Origin: Paenibacillus sp. PAMC 26794
Lineage (GTDB): Bacteria; Bacillota; Bacilli; Paenibacillales; Paenibacillaceae
Length of the DNA stretch: 64,000 bases
Assembly (NCBI RefSeq): GCF_000316035.1
Contig: NZ_ANHX01000017.1
Coordinates: forward strand, 62,001 to 126,000
Direction: 5' to 3'
The position numbers and the translations under genes are program-made. The notes below the pieces were generated by a model. It did not search any database, was not told the DNA's origin, and was given only the letters and a program-made list of their open reading frames with translations. Shown here piece after piece: positions 52,673 to 62,731 of this stretch; position 1 is the stretch's first letter; every line of letters begins with the position of its first letter.

Positions 52673-54130
52673 TTAATTTGGAATCTCAATGGTAAACACG
52701 GTGGTCTCTCGCCCACGCCGGGAAAGGATCAGCCGTCCGCCCATTTTCTCCGTATTACGTCGTGCGATGGACAAACCAAGTCCGGTGCCTCCGGTCGCTG
52801 TCCGCGCCTCATCCCCTCGTACAAACGGGTCAAAGATCGTTGACCACAGTTCTTGTGGTATGCCCACTCCGTTATCTGCCACCTCTATCACCACATGGGT
52901 ATCCAACGGAATGAGTTCCACGCGCAGTTCTGTCCCGAGCGGATTGTACGATAAGGCATTGGTGATTAGATTCTGGATGACTCTGGATAGCAGCTCCGGA
53001 TCATACCTCGCATAAATCTCCTGATCAGGAACAAGTACATGAAGCACAAACTGTTTCTGTTCAATCTCCCCATAGGTATCTGCCATAATCTCGCGCACGA
53101 ATTCTCCAATTTCTCTTCTCTCAATCTGCATGCGGAAATCAGGCGAATCCACCTTGAGCAGCTCCAGCATATTCTGTATCATGCGTGCAACTTGAACGGA
53201 CTTGTTATAGATGTATCCCAGGTATCTTTGCTGCCTGTCCTTGTCCTCTCCACGTCCTTCCACCAATGCCTGCGCATATCCCTGTATAGATGTTATCGGT
53301 GTCTTCAGATCATGTGATAAGTCTACAATCAGTCGCTGTTTACTCTCTTCGGCGTAACGTTTCTCCGCAGAGGTGTTCTCAATGACGTCCGCCATGTAGT
53401 TGAAGGTCTCACCAATCTGGACAAATTCCCTCTCGGCTGAGATCGACATCCGTGTACTATAATTTCCCTGTATCATCTGCGTAAGACCCGAGGAGAGGAT
53501 GCTGAGTGGTTTTTTGATTCTCCGTGCGACCCAGTAGCTGTAGACAAAGATCAATAATAAAACCAAACCGATGCCAATCATAATGTAAAAGGATAATGGA
53601 TGTTTCAGATTGGTAATCAACTGATTATCATTAATTCGCACGCTGACCAGATCACGCGGGATTTTGAGCAATACATACGCTGCCGCTCCTTCTGTCGAGA
53701 GAGGAGTGATCGAATAATAGTATTCCTGGTCACTCCGATTTTCCAGTCCATCATACAGATCGGCTTCACTGTATTGGGTGAACGCATCTTGCTTGTCTCC
53801 CACATGATGAATGACGTTGCGATTCGCATCCAGAATCTCAATCCAGCCACCGCTGTCCTTGAGACGTTGAATCTCTGTGTCTTTGCCTTTCGACACCGAA
53901 CCTCCACCGGAATAAAATTCGTTCTCCAGCTCTTCCACATACACGTGGGCTTCAACATTCAGATTCAGATCAACCACCTGATCCGAAATGCGAAAATCCA
54001 CGACATCCAGTGAAACCATAAGGTACACAATCAATACCAGTAACAGCAAAAAGAAGTTGAACAGCAAGAAGTCCAGTGTCAGAGATGTCTGTAACAGTCG
54101 CTTTTCTCTAGCTTTCCATGGGCGCTTCAA
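52673..54130 (-). CDS. Sensor histidine kinase with HAMP domain
   Basis: This 485-residue membrane kinase has a first helix (about 14-42), an extracytoplasmic domain (about 43-182) with a PAS/Cache-like 'GGWIEILDANRNVIHHVGD' segment, a second helix (about 184-206) and HAMP (about 207-258). HisKA has the phospho-acceptor in 'LIVDLSHDLKTPITSIQGY' (about residues 268-286), and HATPase_c has 'NLITNALSYN', 'DNGVGIP' and 'GTGLGLSI'. It overlaps the response regulator gene by 23 bases. TTG is the probable start. The signal is unknown; the downstream AI-2E and Asp23 genes suggest envelope stress. Confidence 0.87.
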   Translation of the reverse strand: MKRPWKAREKRLLQTSLTLDFLLFNFFLLLLVLIVYLMVSLDVVDFRISDQVVDLNLNVEAHVYVEELENEFYSGGGSVSKGKDTEIQRLKDSGGWIEILDANRNVIHHVGDKQDAFTQYSEADLYDGLENRSDQEYYYSITPLSTEGAAAYVLLKIPRDLVSVRINDNQLITNLKHPLSFYIMIGIGLVLLLIFVYSYWVARRIKKPLSILSSGLTQMIQGNYSTRMSISAEREFVQIGETFNYMADVIENTSAEKRYAEESKQRLIVDLSHDLKTPITSIQGYAQALVEGRGEDKDRQQRYLGYIYNKSVQVARMIQNMLELLKVDSPDFRMQIERREIGEFVREIMADTYGEIEQKQFVLHVLVPDQEIYARYDPELLSRVIQNLITNALSYNPLGTELRVELIPLDTHVVIEVADNGVGIPQELWSTIFDPFVRGDEARTATGGTGLGLSIARRNTEKMGGRLILSRRGRETTVFTIEIPN

Positions 54131-54815
54131 TTTTGTATCCCAGTCCCCTTATCGTTTTGAGATATTCCGGTTGTCTGGAGTCACGCTCAATCTTCTCCCG
54201 AATGTTGCTGATATGTACCATAATAGTGCTGTCCTCGTGCGCATAATAATCGCCCCAGACCGCTTCGTATATTTTTTTACGAGTGAACACTCGGCCAGGT
54301 TGATCAAGCAACAATTCCATAATTTTATACTCTGTAGAGGTCAATGTTACAGGATTTCCTGAACGAAAAAGGATACATTGGGATCGATCCAGCGTCAGAT
54401 CACCTAATACGAGATTCTGTTCTTTCTCTACAGGGACCTCCGCTGCATCAAATTGATTGACTCTTCTGAGCAACGCCTCTACTCTGGCGACAATCTCAAG
54501 CGGGTTGAATGGCTTCGCTATATAATCATCTGCCCCAAGTCCCAGTCCAAGGATTTTATCGTGATCCTGACTTTTGGCGGATAGGAACAGTACAGGCATG
54601 TGATGTGTGGCTCTCATCTGTTTGATCAACTGCAATCCATCCATTACAGGCATCATGATGTCCAGTATGACCAGATCGATCTGTGTTGAACGTATGCATA
54701 GTAATGCCTCGGCTCCATTCACCGCAGTTTTAATGGTATAGTCCTTCTCCAGATATAGTTGAAGCAGTTCAACAATCTCTGGTTCGTCATCTGCAATTAA
54801 TACGGTGTATCTCAT
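54108..54815 (-). CDS. OmpR-family response regulator
   Basis: This 235-residue protein has a receiver domain (1-120) with acidic pocket 'IADDE', phospho-acceptor Asp in 'LVILDIMMPVMDG' and Lys in 'AKPFNPLE', and an OmpR-type winged helix (about 135-232; 'TSTEYKIMELLLDQPGRVFTRKKIYEAVWGD'). It is the partner of the overlapping kinase. It is the first gene of the probable operon, with its own promoter region at 54816-54900. Confidence 0.88.
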   Translation of the reverse strand: MRYTVLIADDEPEIVELLQLYLEKDYTIKTAVNGAEALLCIRSTQIDLVILDIMMPVMDGLQLIKQMRATHHMPVLFLSAKSQDHDKILGLGLGADDYIAKPFNPLEIVARVEALLRRVNQFDAAEVPVEKEQNLVLGDLTLDRSQCILFRSGNPVTLTSTEYKIMELLLDQPGRVFTRKKIYEAVWGDYYAHEDSTIMVHISNIREKIERDSRQPEYLKTIRGLGYKIEAPMES

Positions 54816-54914
54816 GATATTCCTCTCATTTCCTATACTCTATGCCTATCTCTACATTATTACTATATACTACGTCTCTTAATTCAACCTAAATCATTTC
54901 TAAAGATAATCTAA

Positions 54915-54968
54915 ATAAATAGAAATAGAGCCCTGGCTCAGGCCAAGGCATTAACTAAAATAGGGCTG
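54915..54968 (-). terminator. Hairpin downstream of the HpaB-like gene
   Basis: On the minus strand AGCCCT pairs with AGGGCT, enclosing a TGGC/GCCA stem, with CTATTTCTATTTATT after it. Confidence 0.45.
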
Positions 54969-54986
54969 TTTTCAGCCTACATTCCA

Positions 54987-55026
54987 GCTTTTCGTTCTTC
55001 ATTCAGGCTTTTCAATCTTCATTCGG
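54987..55026. repeat. Two tandem 20-bp repeat units
   Basis: GCTTTTCGTTCTTCATTCAG and GCTTTTCAATCTTCATTCGG lie head to tail (17 of 20 bases identical), just after the HpaB-like gene. No function is evident. Confidence 0.6.
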
Positions 55027-55049
55027 ACCATTTGTATTAGATCATCAGA

Positions 55050-56495
55050 TCAGTCCTTAAGCGAACGTAGCCACGGCTCAACTTTCCCCAATAAGCGTTC
55101 CTTGTCATACTGCACATATTGGTTGGCCCGATTGCGCACAGGATCACCCGCGTAGAAACGTTCATATAGATCATGCCTTGCTCCGAGTGGACTTCCTGTC
55201 AGCTCCCATGCGAGTTGAAAGAGTCGAATCTTCTCCGGGGCTTGCATCGTTACTCCACCAAGATATTTGCCCATCATGGAACCCATCATTTCATTCATCT
55301 CAAACGTACCTGAAGGAATCTGAATCAGACCACCCGCAGCAATGGTCTTCAAAATCTCCACCGCGCGGGGATAATAGCGATTGCCCAGATTACGTGCGGT
55401 TTCAATATATTTGAATTCCGGCAACCAGTTGCCAAATGCGTCCGGCTTGGACTGTGCTTCAGCAGCAATAATCAGTCCCTCGATGGTCTGCATCTGACTG
55501 ATCAGCTCTCCGAGTTGTTCCTGCACATTCAGGAAAGAGTCCACCCCAATCTCCTTGGCAATGGATGAGGTCACGGCTGTAATGAATTCCAGTTTCGAGT
55601 GTAATCGAATCACACTCTGATGGTAGGCCAGACTGGCCGAAGCTGTATTGCAGCGAATCTGCCATACGGCTTCAGGGTTATTGTGCAGTAATACACGTTC
55701 CCAGGGTACAAATACATCGTCAAAAAATAATACGGCATCCATCTCATCATACTGCGCACTGAGTGGATGTGATTTATCTGTATCTTTTGTGGCAAAAGAT
55801 TCACGACACATCATATGCAAGCCCGGACTGTCCGCGGCTACAATTACCATATGGGCCAGCTCTGGCAGGTGGCCCGGAATTCGTTGAACGGGGTAAGCAA
55901 TGATATCATCCGCATAAGGCGCTGCTGTTGCCACCATTTTGGCCCCGCGGATCACAACGCCCTCTGTATTCCTTATGACAATTCGCAGCATGGCATCCTC
56001 ATCTTCTCCAACAGGCAAGGAACGGTTAATCTGCGGGTCACGCTGAACAATTGTCAGGAATGCATCGTTTCGTTTGGCTTGTGCAAAATAATCCGATATT
56101 TTCTCTGCAAATGCCGGGTCATGTGCTGTCATCTCATGTCGTGTTGCATACCAACCCGTCAGCCGGGATCGGGCATAATCAGACAATCGGCTCATCACCC
56201 CATACGTCCGATCGGCCCATAGCCGAAAAGCATCCGCCCTGCTCTTCACGTCAAGAACTGAACGAGGCACAAGAAAAGAGCGATGCACGTTAATTCCCGT
56301 CTGTTCATCCCAATAGGCCATGGTTTCCCTTGTCTCCGGGTCATCCACCAGATTGAACAATCCTTCTATGGTTTGAAGTGTTCCCTGAAAGGCCTGATGC
56401 CCAGTTACGTGGATACGCTCTCCGTCCAGCCATACATTCCGCTCATCATTCAAACGTTGAATGTAAGCTTGTCCACGAGACATCGTGATGCTCAT
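55050..56495 (-). CDS. HpaB-like FADH2-dependent monooxygenase (4-hydroxyphenylacetate 3-monooxygenase family)
   Basis: This 481-residue protein matches the oxygenase component of two-component flavin monooxygenases: 'MTAHDPAFAEKISDYFAQAKRNDAFLTIV', 'GVVIRGAKMVATAAPYADDIIAYPVQRIP', 'VLFFDDVFVPWERVLLHN' and 'GGLIQIPSGTFEMNE'. It inserts oxygen into phenols using FADH2 made by a separate reductase (HpaC). No hpaC lies nearby, so a reductase elsewhere must supply it. It resembles YoaI of Bacillus subtilis. GGGAGGAC precedes the ATG. The gene is monocistronic. A phenolic substrate is likely but not fixed. Confidence 0.85.
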   Translation of the reverse strand: MSITMSRGQAYIQRLNDERNVWLDGERIHVTGHQAFQGTLQTIEGLFNLVDDPETRETMAYWDEQTGINVHRSFLVPRSVLDVKSRADAFRLWADRTYGVMSRLSDYARSRLTGWYATRHEMTAHDPAFAEKISDYFAQAKRNDAFLTIVQRDPQINRSLPVGEDEDAMLRIVIRNTEGVVIRGAKMVATAAPYADDIIAYPVQRIPGHLPELAHMVIVAADSPGLHMMCRESFATKDTDKSHPLSAQYDEMDAVLFFDDVFVPWERVLLHNNPEAVWQIRCNTASASLAYHQSVIRLHSKLEFITAVTSSIAKEIGVDSFLNVQEQLGELISQMQTIEGLIIAAEAQSKPDAFGNWLPEFKYIETARNLGNRYYPRAVEILKTIAAGGLIQIPSGTFEMNEMMGSMMGKYLGGVTMQAPEKIRLFQLAWELTGSPLGARHDLYERFYAGDPVRNRANQYVQYDKERLLGKVEPWLRSLKD

Positions 56496-56616
56496 GATAT
56501 GTCCTCCCTCTCAGGCATCTGCCTGACATTTCTGTAACCCCATCCTTCTAACTGCTTGAGAAACCATGTAATGATACAATATGTATCTAACGAAATAGTA
56601 CTGTGCCTGGGATAGA

Positions 56617-56656
56617 AAAGTCAACAGACACCGAGCGATGAGTCCGGTGTCTGTTG
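56617..56656 (-). terminator. Terminator of the bceAB-like operon
   Basis: CAACAGACACCG and CGGTGTCTGTTG form a perfect 12-bp stem around an 11-base loop. On the minus strand it is followed by ACTTTTC. Confidence 0.75.
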
Positions 56657-56668
56657 GGCCATGCTATT

Positions 56669-58627
56669 TTAGACTAATTTGGAATACATGTGACGCAGAT
56701 ACCGCCAGCGCACGAGTGCAAAATACAAAATCTGCATGGAAGCAAACACCAAGAAAATGCGCAGGCTGTATCCAAAGACCGAGAAATCAACCAGTTGCTG
56801 CAACGCTACAAAGGCAACCGAACTGTGGATGACCGCCACCAGAATCGGCAGGAAGAACATAAGCAATAGCTGCCTTGTTACGATCTTGCGGAGTTCGGGA
56901 CGACTCAGTCCCATTTTGCCAATCATGCGATACTGCGCTTCATCCCGTTCTAGATCTGCGTAGAGTCTGAAATACGTGAAGCTTGCTGCAAAGGTGAAGA
57001 AAACAATGCCAATCAGACCACTCAAGATCAGAATGATCCCGTTTGTTTGTTTGGAATTAAGCCAGTCCACCACAAGCGCGCTGGTCTCGAAATAACCTCG
57101 ATCAGATCTATCATTTTGAATGGATTGAATTAATTCAGGAGCGAAGCTGCGTGTACTCATCCAATCTTTTACGATAAATTGAGTCGTTCGCATGGAATAG
57201 AAATCTTCAGGCATCCCCACTTCCTCGTTATACGCCGGTCTCAACTTCTCAAACAATTCGTTGGTTACGACGTAGAGATTAATTTCATTTTGAAAAGGAA
57301 TCACAATATCGGTACCAGGTGTCGATAGCTGAACAGGTACGCGCCGATTATCAATCTCCAGATTGACCTCTGTCCCTGAGAATCCTTGTTCGGCCTGATC
57401 ACGGTACTTCTTACGAACCGCCAAATTACTTGGTGTCATAAATGACTCATCGATCTGTTTCAACGTGCGTTCCTCATACCCGAGTGCCTTCGCCAGACGA
57501 TTATAATCACTTAGCTTGATAATATTTCCATTATTATTTTCATAGAGCGGAGCATAACTACCTTTGACATAGGGAACTTCATGATCAATCAACGTTTCTT
57601 CAATCTGCCGAATATGTCGCTCGGAGTCGGGAGTATCCCATGAATTCATATAGCTGAATGCATACGGATTCGACATGGACGACAACCCCGGGTCAGCAAT
57701 CGCGAGCATGGTGCCAATTCCCGTGAATGAAGAAGCCGAGATGATACTTACCATGAAAAACATGATGGCGTTATCTTTCATTCGATAGGTAAGTTCAGAT
57801 AGGAATAGCAGATTGGTTTTACGGAAAAACAACCTTGGATTTCTCTTCAGTGCCCGAATGATGTATACACTGAGCTGTGTGAACAGAAAGTACGTACCTG
57901 CAATAACAACCACGACACTTGCAAGCAATAACGGAAAGGAGAAGCTTATCCATACAAAAGTGAATACTCCTGCATAACCCCCGCCAATCAACAATACCGA
58001 TAATAATGCGAGTAGACGTGATGCTTTGGGTTCCGGTTTCGGTTTTTCCTCTGATTTCACAAGGTCAATGAGAGTTCCTTTGCGGATGAGCAAGGATGAT
58101 GACATCGCGATCACAACAAACAGCAGCAGAAATGCACCAGCCGTCAGGGCAATGCCTTTCAGCGGAAAATAGAATCGAAGGCTGTTCTCAACAGCCAGCA
58201 TGGAGCCACAGATCAGCAGGATCAATTTGCCGAAAATAATTCCGAGTCCGATACCGGTAATAATGGAAGCTAATCCGATACACATGTTCTCCATAAACAG
58301 AAGCCGATTCATCTGTTTACGTGTCATGCCAATGATCAGGAAAATACCAAATTCCTTCTTGCGCGTCTTCAGAAATGAACCAACGGAGTAGAGCAGGAAC
58401 AGGAATGAAAAGATGAATATAATGATCTCTGCAATCACAAACCCCTGATTCGCAAGCAACGTAACCGTACCACTTGATCCCTTTAACCCCGCTTTCAAAT
58501 CAGGATGGAACAGGAGCAATGCGTAAGTAAAAAAGATCATAACGGAAAATGTACTGCTCAGAAAATGAGCCAGATAAATTCGTTTGTTGCGAACAACGTT
58601 ATTAATGGCGAACTGGCGAAAATTCAT
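56669..58627 (-). CDS. BceB-like FtsX-type ABC permease
   Basis: This 652-residue protein has about ten transmembrane helices in the arrangement of BceB/VraG/YxdM permeases. Four helices come first, then more, with a large outside domain (about residues 305-520) between helices 7 and 8, and two FtsX units (about 55-200 and 530-640). It senses and removes cyclic or lipid-II-binding peptide antibiotics and activates the BceS-type kinase. It overlaps the ATPase gene by 26 bases and lies downstream of a BceR-like box. The antibiotic recognised cannot be read from sequence. Confidence 0.88.
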   Translation of the reverse strand: MNFRQFAINNVVRNKRIYLAHFLSSTFSVMIFFTYALLLFHPDLKAGLKGSSGTVTLLANQGFVIAEIIIFIFSFLFLLYSVGSFLKTRKKEFGIFLIIGMTRKQMNRLLFMENMCIGLASIITGIGLGIIFGKLILLICGSMLAVENSLRFYFPLKGIALTAGAFLLLFVVIAMSSSLLIRKGTLIDLVKSEEKPKPEPKASRLLALLSVLLIGGGYAGVFTFVWISFSFPLLLASVVVVIAGTYFLFTQLSVYIIRALKRNPRLFFRKTNLLFLSELTYRMKDNAIMFFMVSIISASSFTGIGTMLAIADPGLSSMSNPYAFSYMNSWDTPDSERHIRQIEETLIDHEVPYVKGSYAPLYENNNGNIIKLSDYNRLAKALGYEERTLKQIDESFMTPSNLAVRKKYRDQAEQGFSGTEVNLEIDNRRVPVQLSTPGTDIVIPFQNEINLYVVTNELFEKLRPAYNEEVGMPEDFYSMRTTQFIVKDWMSTRSFAPELIQSIQNDRSDRGYFETSALVVDWLNSKQTNGIILILSGLIGIVFFTFAASFTYFRLYADLERDEAQYRMIGKMGLSRPELRKIVTRQLLLMFFLPILVAVIHSSVAFVALQQLVDFSVFGYSLRIFLVFASMQILYFALVRWRYLRHMYSKLV

Positions 58628-59372
58628 GTCCTGAACCTCCCATTAGGGATAACACATTAATAATCTTCTGGTAAAAAGCTGCGCGATTATCGCCGTAGTG
58701 AATTTCATTATACAGTTTGCCATCCTTGATAAAGACAACCCGACTGCAATAACTTGCAGCTACTGCATCATGGGTAACCAGCAGCATCGTAGCCTGATCC
58801 TCCTGATTGCGAGTTTCGAGAATCTCCATTACATCTCTTGCCGCCTTCGAATCAAGGTTGCCTGTTGGCTCATCGGCCAGAATCAACTTCGGGGAATGGA
58901 TAAGCGCTCTGGCTATGGCCGTACGCTGCGCCTGTCCTCCTGAGATCTCATATGTACGCTTGTTCAGAATACTCTCGATTCCCAACTTGCTTGCCAGTTG
59001 TTCGACACGTGTGTTCATCTCTGCTAGCGAAACGCCGTCAAGAGTGAGTGGCAGCACAATGTTTTCCTTAACTGTCAGGGTATTTAACAGATTGAACGAT
59101 TGAAAAACGAATCCAAGCTCTTTGCGCCGAAACAGCGCGAGTTCGTCCTGATTCAATTCAAACGGATTCTTCCCTGCAATCCGAAGTTCGCCTGATGTTG
59201 GGTGATCAATGGTTGAGATCATGTTCAGCAGTGTTGTTTTGCCACTACCCGATGATCCCATGATGCCAACAAACTCACCTTCCTGAATACTGAGGTCAAT
59301 CCCTGATAACGCTTCATACGATACGATGCCTTTGTAGATTTTACTGATCTGTTTCACAGAACATATCTCCAT
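58602..59372 (-). CDS. BceA-like ABC transporter ATPase
   Basis: This 256-residue ATPase of the MacB/LolD/BceA class has Walker [11 protein letters not shown]-loop '[14 protein letters not shown]', signature '[17 protein letters not shown]', Walker B '[13 protein letters not shown]' and H-loop 'VTHD'. It powers the adjacent FtsX-type permease. TAAGGAG precedes the ATG. The 316-bp gap upstream carries its regulated promoter. Confidence 0.9.
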   Translation of the reverse strand: MEICSVKQISKIYKGIVSYEALSGIDLSIQEGEFVGIMGSSGSGKTTLLNMISTIDHPTSGELRIAGKNPFELNQDELALFRRKELGFVFQSFNLLNTLTVKENIVLPLTLDGVSLAEMNTRVEQLASKLGIESILNKRTYEISGGQAQRTAIARALIHSPKLILADEPTGNLDSKAARDVMEILETRNQEDQATMLLVTHDAVAASYCSRVVFIKDGKLYNEIHYGDNRAAFYQKIINVLSLMGGSGHEFSPVRH

Positions 59373-59466
59373 GGTTACAACTCCTTAGTGATGTAATAAT
59401 TCAAAATAAAGTTACTTTCAAGCTGTGTGCATGTTTATTGTGCGTGGCCTTTCCTGTACTCTTATG

Positions 59467-59535
59467 ACTATAGTGTATCGAAGTTTCGGCCATTCTCCTA
59501 TGGTTTAACCTTTCATCAACATGACAATGTTGTAA
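59467..59535 (-). promoter_or_regulatory. BceR-type operator and promoter of the bceAB-like operon
   Basis: TTACA-ACAT-TGTCA (minus strand, 59535-59522) fits the BceR box TnACA-N4-TGTnA. A TATAGT -10 lies 49 bases downstream (59472-59467) without a good -35, as expected for an activated promoter. The rest of the gap up to 59688 is AT-rich and holds nothing else recognised. Confidence 0.65.
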
Positions 59536-59688
59536 GGTTGCATCATGAAAATCAAAAAGACGCCTTCGCCCCGACAGGCAATAGACGTCTATACTTACAC
59601 CTTACACTTACACTGTAATATATACTCCACTCATACTTCTTTAATAAAATACACACCTCATGTCCCAATCTTACCTTCAATCTGCACT

Positions 59689-60672
59689 TCAGGAGTTGAA
59701 TGTAATTCGGACGGTCGTTCCTTCGCCGTACACGGATTCAAGATCAATCCGATGATTCATCCGTGTTAACACCTCTTTGGCAATATACAGCCCCATGCCT
59801 GTGGACTCTTTGAAATGTCGCCCGTTCTCCCCGGTGAAGAAAGGCTGGAATACCCGGTTTAGATCAGACTTCGGAATCCCGATGCCTTGATCCTGCACTT
59901 CCAGTATGATGGAGCGTTCGGCTTCATACGCACGCACATAGATCTTTTGCCCGCTGCCCGCGGAATATTTGATTGCATTGGACAGTAACTGTACCAAGAC
60001 AAAACGAATCCACTTGGCATCGGATTGCACAACCAGCGCAGGATCTATATGTATCTCTGGATAGACGTGATTGCGAATAAAGAATCGCTTGAGCTCATGG
60101 ATCGCTTCTTCCCCAGCGGTCTTCAGTATCACAGGTTCCACACTGAAATCCTGTTCGAAGGTATCCAACCGGGCCACATATAGCACAGTCTCCAAACCCC
60201 GCCTCATCTGGTCCGCTTCCTCCCGAATGCTTACGAGCCGAGGATCATCATCTTCCTGACCTTCCACGGTCAACTCAATGACGGATAACGGTGTCTTCAT
60301 CTGATGTACCCACTGATTCATGAACGTTAGATATTCTTGCTGCCGCTGTTCCAGCCGATGCAGATGTGCGTGATACTGGCCGTATTGTGAATCCAGCAGC
60401 TTCTCCAGCGCCAGTGATAAAGGACTTGTTTCGTTTAAGGGTACAAATTCCTTCAGCGAATCCATCGATCGTGACATCCGGGTATAAAAGGAGCGATGTG
60501 AATAATAACGATACACCAAATATCCGATGTATAAAAATAATCCCAACGCTACGGCATAAGCAGCCGTGACCCAATCGTTGTAACCGTCATACCAGAATAC
60601 TGCAACAACGGTGAACAAGATGGCAACAACCCAGCAAGTTAAAGCGAGATGTTCTCGTATAAACAATCTCAT
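59689..60672 (-). CDS. BceS-like intramembrane-sensing histidine kinase
   Basis: This 327-residue kinase has two N-terminal helices (about 12-57) with almost no outside loop. The phospho-acceptor His is in 'FMNQWVHQMKTPLSVIEL' (about residues 115-132), and the ATPase part has 'QLLSNAIKYS', 'DQGIGIP' and 'STGMGLYIAK'. This is the BceS/GraS class, which relies on the BceAB-type transporter for sensing. It overlaps the regulator gene by four bases (ATGA). Confidence 0.9.
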   Translation of the reverse strand: MRLFIREHLALTCWVVAILFTVVAVFWYDGYNDWVTAAYAVALGLFLYIGYLVYRYYSHRSFYTRMSRSMDSLKEFVPLNETSPLSLALEKLLDSQYGQYHAHLHRLEQRQQEYLTFMNQWVHQMKTPLSVIELTVEGQEDDDPRLVSIREEADQMRRGLETVLYVARLDTFEQDFSVEPVILKTAGEEAIHELKRFFIRNHVYPEIHIDPALVVQSDAKWIRFVLVQLLSNAIKYSAGSGQKIYVRAYEAERSIILEVQDQGIGIPKSDLNRVFQPFFTGENGRHFKESTGMGLYIAKEVLTRMNHRIDLESVYGEGTTVRITFNS

Positions 60673-61373
60673 GATGGTGAAGAGGCCTTCCAGGTATTGT
60701 TCAATCGGTAACCAGAACCTCTGACCGTTTCCAGTGCATCCGTAATACCAAGCTCGGCTAATCGTTTACGCACCCGGGTAACGTTAACGCTGAGTGTATT
60801 GTCATCCACAAAAGAGTCATCCCACAGCTTCTCCAAGATTGTCTCTCTGCTCACAAGCTTTGGACTGCGGCGCAGTAACGTTTCCAGCAGAATCGTTTCC
60901 TTCTTCGTCAGCTGCGCTTTGCGATCACCAAGCTCAATCTCCAGTCTTTCCAAGTACACGACCAAGCCGTCCAGTTCCACCTTGCGTTCTTCGTCACGTG
61001 CAGCATAGTCCCCATATACCCGGCGCAGCTGACTTCGAATTTTCGCTATAACAATCTCATGCTCAAATGGCTTCGTGATATAATCATCCGCCCCGTTCTC
61101 CAGTGCCATGACCTGATCCATCTTCCCACTCCGCGCGGAGATAAACAAAATGGGACATGTGGACAGCGTACGAATCTGGCGGCACCAATAGAAACCATCG
61201 TAACTGGGCAAGTTGATATCCAGAAGTACCACATGTGGCTGTACCTGCTCAAACTGTTGTACAATCATCTCAAAATCCTCGACCAGAACGGCCCGGTCCC
61301 CGTAGCGCTCAATATGAGATTTCAATAACCCCGCAATCTTGGGATCGTCCTCTATTATCATAATGGTATACAT
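60669..61373 (-). CDS. BceR-like OmpR-family response regulator
   Basis: This 234-residue protein has a receiver domain ('IIEDDPKIAGLLKSHIERYG', phospho-Asp in 'VVLLDINLPSYDGF', Lys in 'TKPFEHE') and a C-terminal winged helix ending 'RVRKRLAELGITDALETVRGSGYRLN'. It forms a two-component pair with the next gene and is expected to bind the box upstream of the bceAB-like genes. GAGGTGAG precedes the ATG. Confidence 0.9.
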   Translation of the reverse strand: MYTIMIIEDDPKIAGLLKSHIERYGDRAVLVEDFEMIVQQFEQVQPHVVLLDINLPSYDGFYWCRQIRTLSTCPILFISARSGKMDQVMALENGADDYITKPFEHEIVIAKIRSQLRRVYGDYAARDEERKVELDGLVVYLERLEIELGDRKAQLTKKETILLETLLRRSPKLVSRETILEKLWDDSFVDDNTLSVNVTRVRKRLAELGITDALETVRGSGYRLNNTWKASSPS

Positions 61374-61414
61374 TATTGGATCTCACCTCTGGCAAAATCA
61401 TAACACAGGATTTA

Positions 61415-62731
61415 TTATCGAGCATCGATTTGCTTACGCCAATCCACAATATCTGCATTCAATTGCTTCAGGTCTCCGGAAGCTTTCTGATCATCCGATA
61501 ACTTGTATTGTTGCTTCAATGCCAGGATACGATATACACTTTTATCAATTCGGGACTCGGTGATCTTGCCTGACTTCACTGCACTTATTAGCGTATCAAA
61601 AATCGTCTTGGCACTCTCATAACTGTGAGCTACCAACAGAATGTCACTTCCTGCTTTAACCGTTGCTAGGGCTGCTTGATCCAACTTGAAGTTCTTCGCG
61701 ATTGCACCCATACTCAGGTCATCTGTGATGACAACACCATCATAATTGAACTTCCCGCGCAAATGTTCACCAATAATGACATCCGATAAGGAGGCTGGAT
61801 GATCCGGGTCAAGCTTCGGGAACAAAATGTGTGCAACCATGACCGCCTCTACCTGCTCCTTCACTGCGGCCTGGAACGGAATCCATTCAAGCTCGGCCAG
61901 TTGTTTTTCCGTTTTGTTCACAACAGGCAGATCAAGATGGGAGTCCACGGACGTATCACCATGACCCGGAAAATGCTTCACTACCGGAATAATGTCTTCA
62001 CTACGTAGTCCCTTCATCTCTGCAATCCCCATACGTGACACCAGTTCTGCCGAGCTGCCGAATGAACGATCTCCAATCACCGGGTTCTTCGGGTTACTGT
62101 TCACATCCAGCACAGGAGCAAAGTCCACATTAAAACCCGCAAGCTGAACCTGTCTCGCCAACAATTCGCCCATCGTTTCAGCAAGCGCACTATCTTTTGT
62201 CTCGCCTACTTTTCTACTGGAAGGAATGGATTCTACCGTCTCCGGCATACGACTCACTTTGCCGCCCTCCTGATCCACACTCATGAAGATCGGTACCGGG
62301 TTGGACTGATTCGCTTCCTTGATGGACTTCACAAACTTGGCTGTTCCCTCGAGTGTTGATACATTGTTGGCATAGAAAATAATGCCCCCTACCTTTTGAT
62401 TCGTAATCATCTGTTTGGCTTGATCATCCAACGTTGTCCCTTGAACACCGGCCAGTATCATCTGTCCAATCTTCTCTTCTAACGTTAATGAACTGAGCTG
62501 CTCCTGCACCGGATCGACTTCTTCTGGTACTTCTTCCTGCGGTGAAGCGGTATTCTGCTCCGGCGATGAGGAAGATTGCTCTGTGTTCGAGCCAGTGTTC
62601 GAGTCCGTTGCGGAGGAAGGTTTCTGTGCTTGGCCACATGCCGATAAAAGCAGAACGATCCCCAGCAGAAGACACAGCATATGCAGTGGTTTTCTCCATT
62701 TATTGTTCGAGGTGTACCTATAGTTGTACAA
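61415..62731 (-). CDS. nagZ: Lipoprotein beta-N-acetylhexosaminidase (NagZ-like, GH3)
   Basis: This 438-residue lipoprotein has signal 'MLCLLLGIVLLLSAC' with lipobox LSAC (Cys at about 32), then a Ser/Thr/Glu-rich tether (about 33-75). The GH3 domain (about 80-400) contains 'MSVDQEGGKVSRMPE', 'KHFPGHGDTSVDSH' (catalytic His-Asp loop of NagZ) and 'VITDDLSMGAI' (nucleophile Asp). It cleaves N-acetylglucosamine from muropeptides outside the cell, as in Bacillus subtilis. The C-terminal peptidase-like domain of NagZ from that species is missing. It starts at TTG with AAGGAGG ten bases before. It is 41 bases upstream of the BceR-like gene, with which it may be co-transcribed. Confidence 0.85.
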   Translation of the reverse strand: MYNYRYTSNNKWRKPLHMLCLLLGIVLLLSACGQAQKPSSATDSNTGSNTEQSSSSPEQNTASPQEEVPEEVDPVQEQLSSLTLEEKIGQMILAGVQGTTLDDQAKQMITNQKVGGIIFYANNVSTLEGTAKFVKSIKEANQSNPVPIFMSVDQEGGKVSRMPETVESIPSSRKVGETKDSALAETMGELLARQVQLAGFNVDFAPVLDVNSNPKNPVIGDRSFGSSAELVSRMGIAEMKGLRSEDIIPVVKHFPGHGDTSVDSHLDLPVVNKTEKQLAELEWIPFQAAVKEQVEAVMVAHILFPKLDPDHPASLSDVIIGEHLRGKFNYDGVVITDDLSMGAIAKNFKLDQAALATVKAGSDILLVAHSYESAKTIFDTLISAVKSGKITESRIDKSVYRILALKQQYKLSDDQKASGDLKQLNADIVDWRKQIDAR

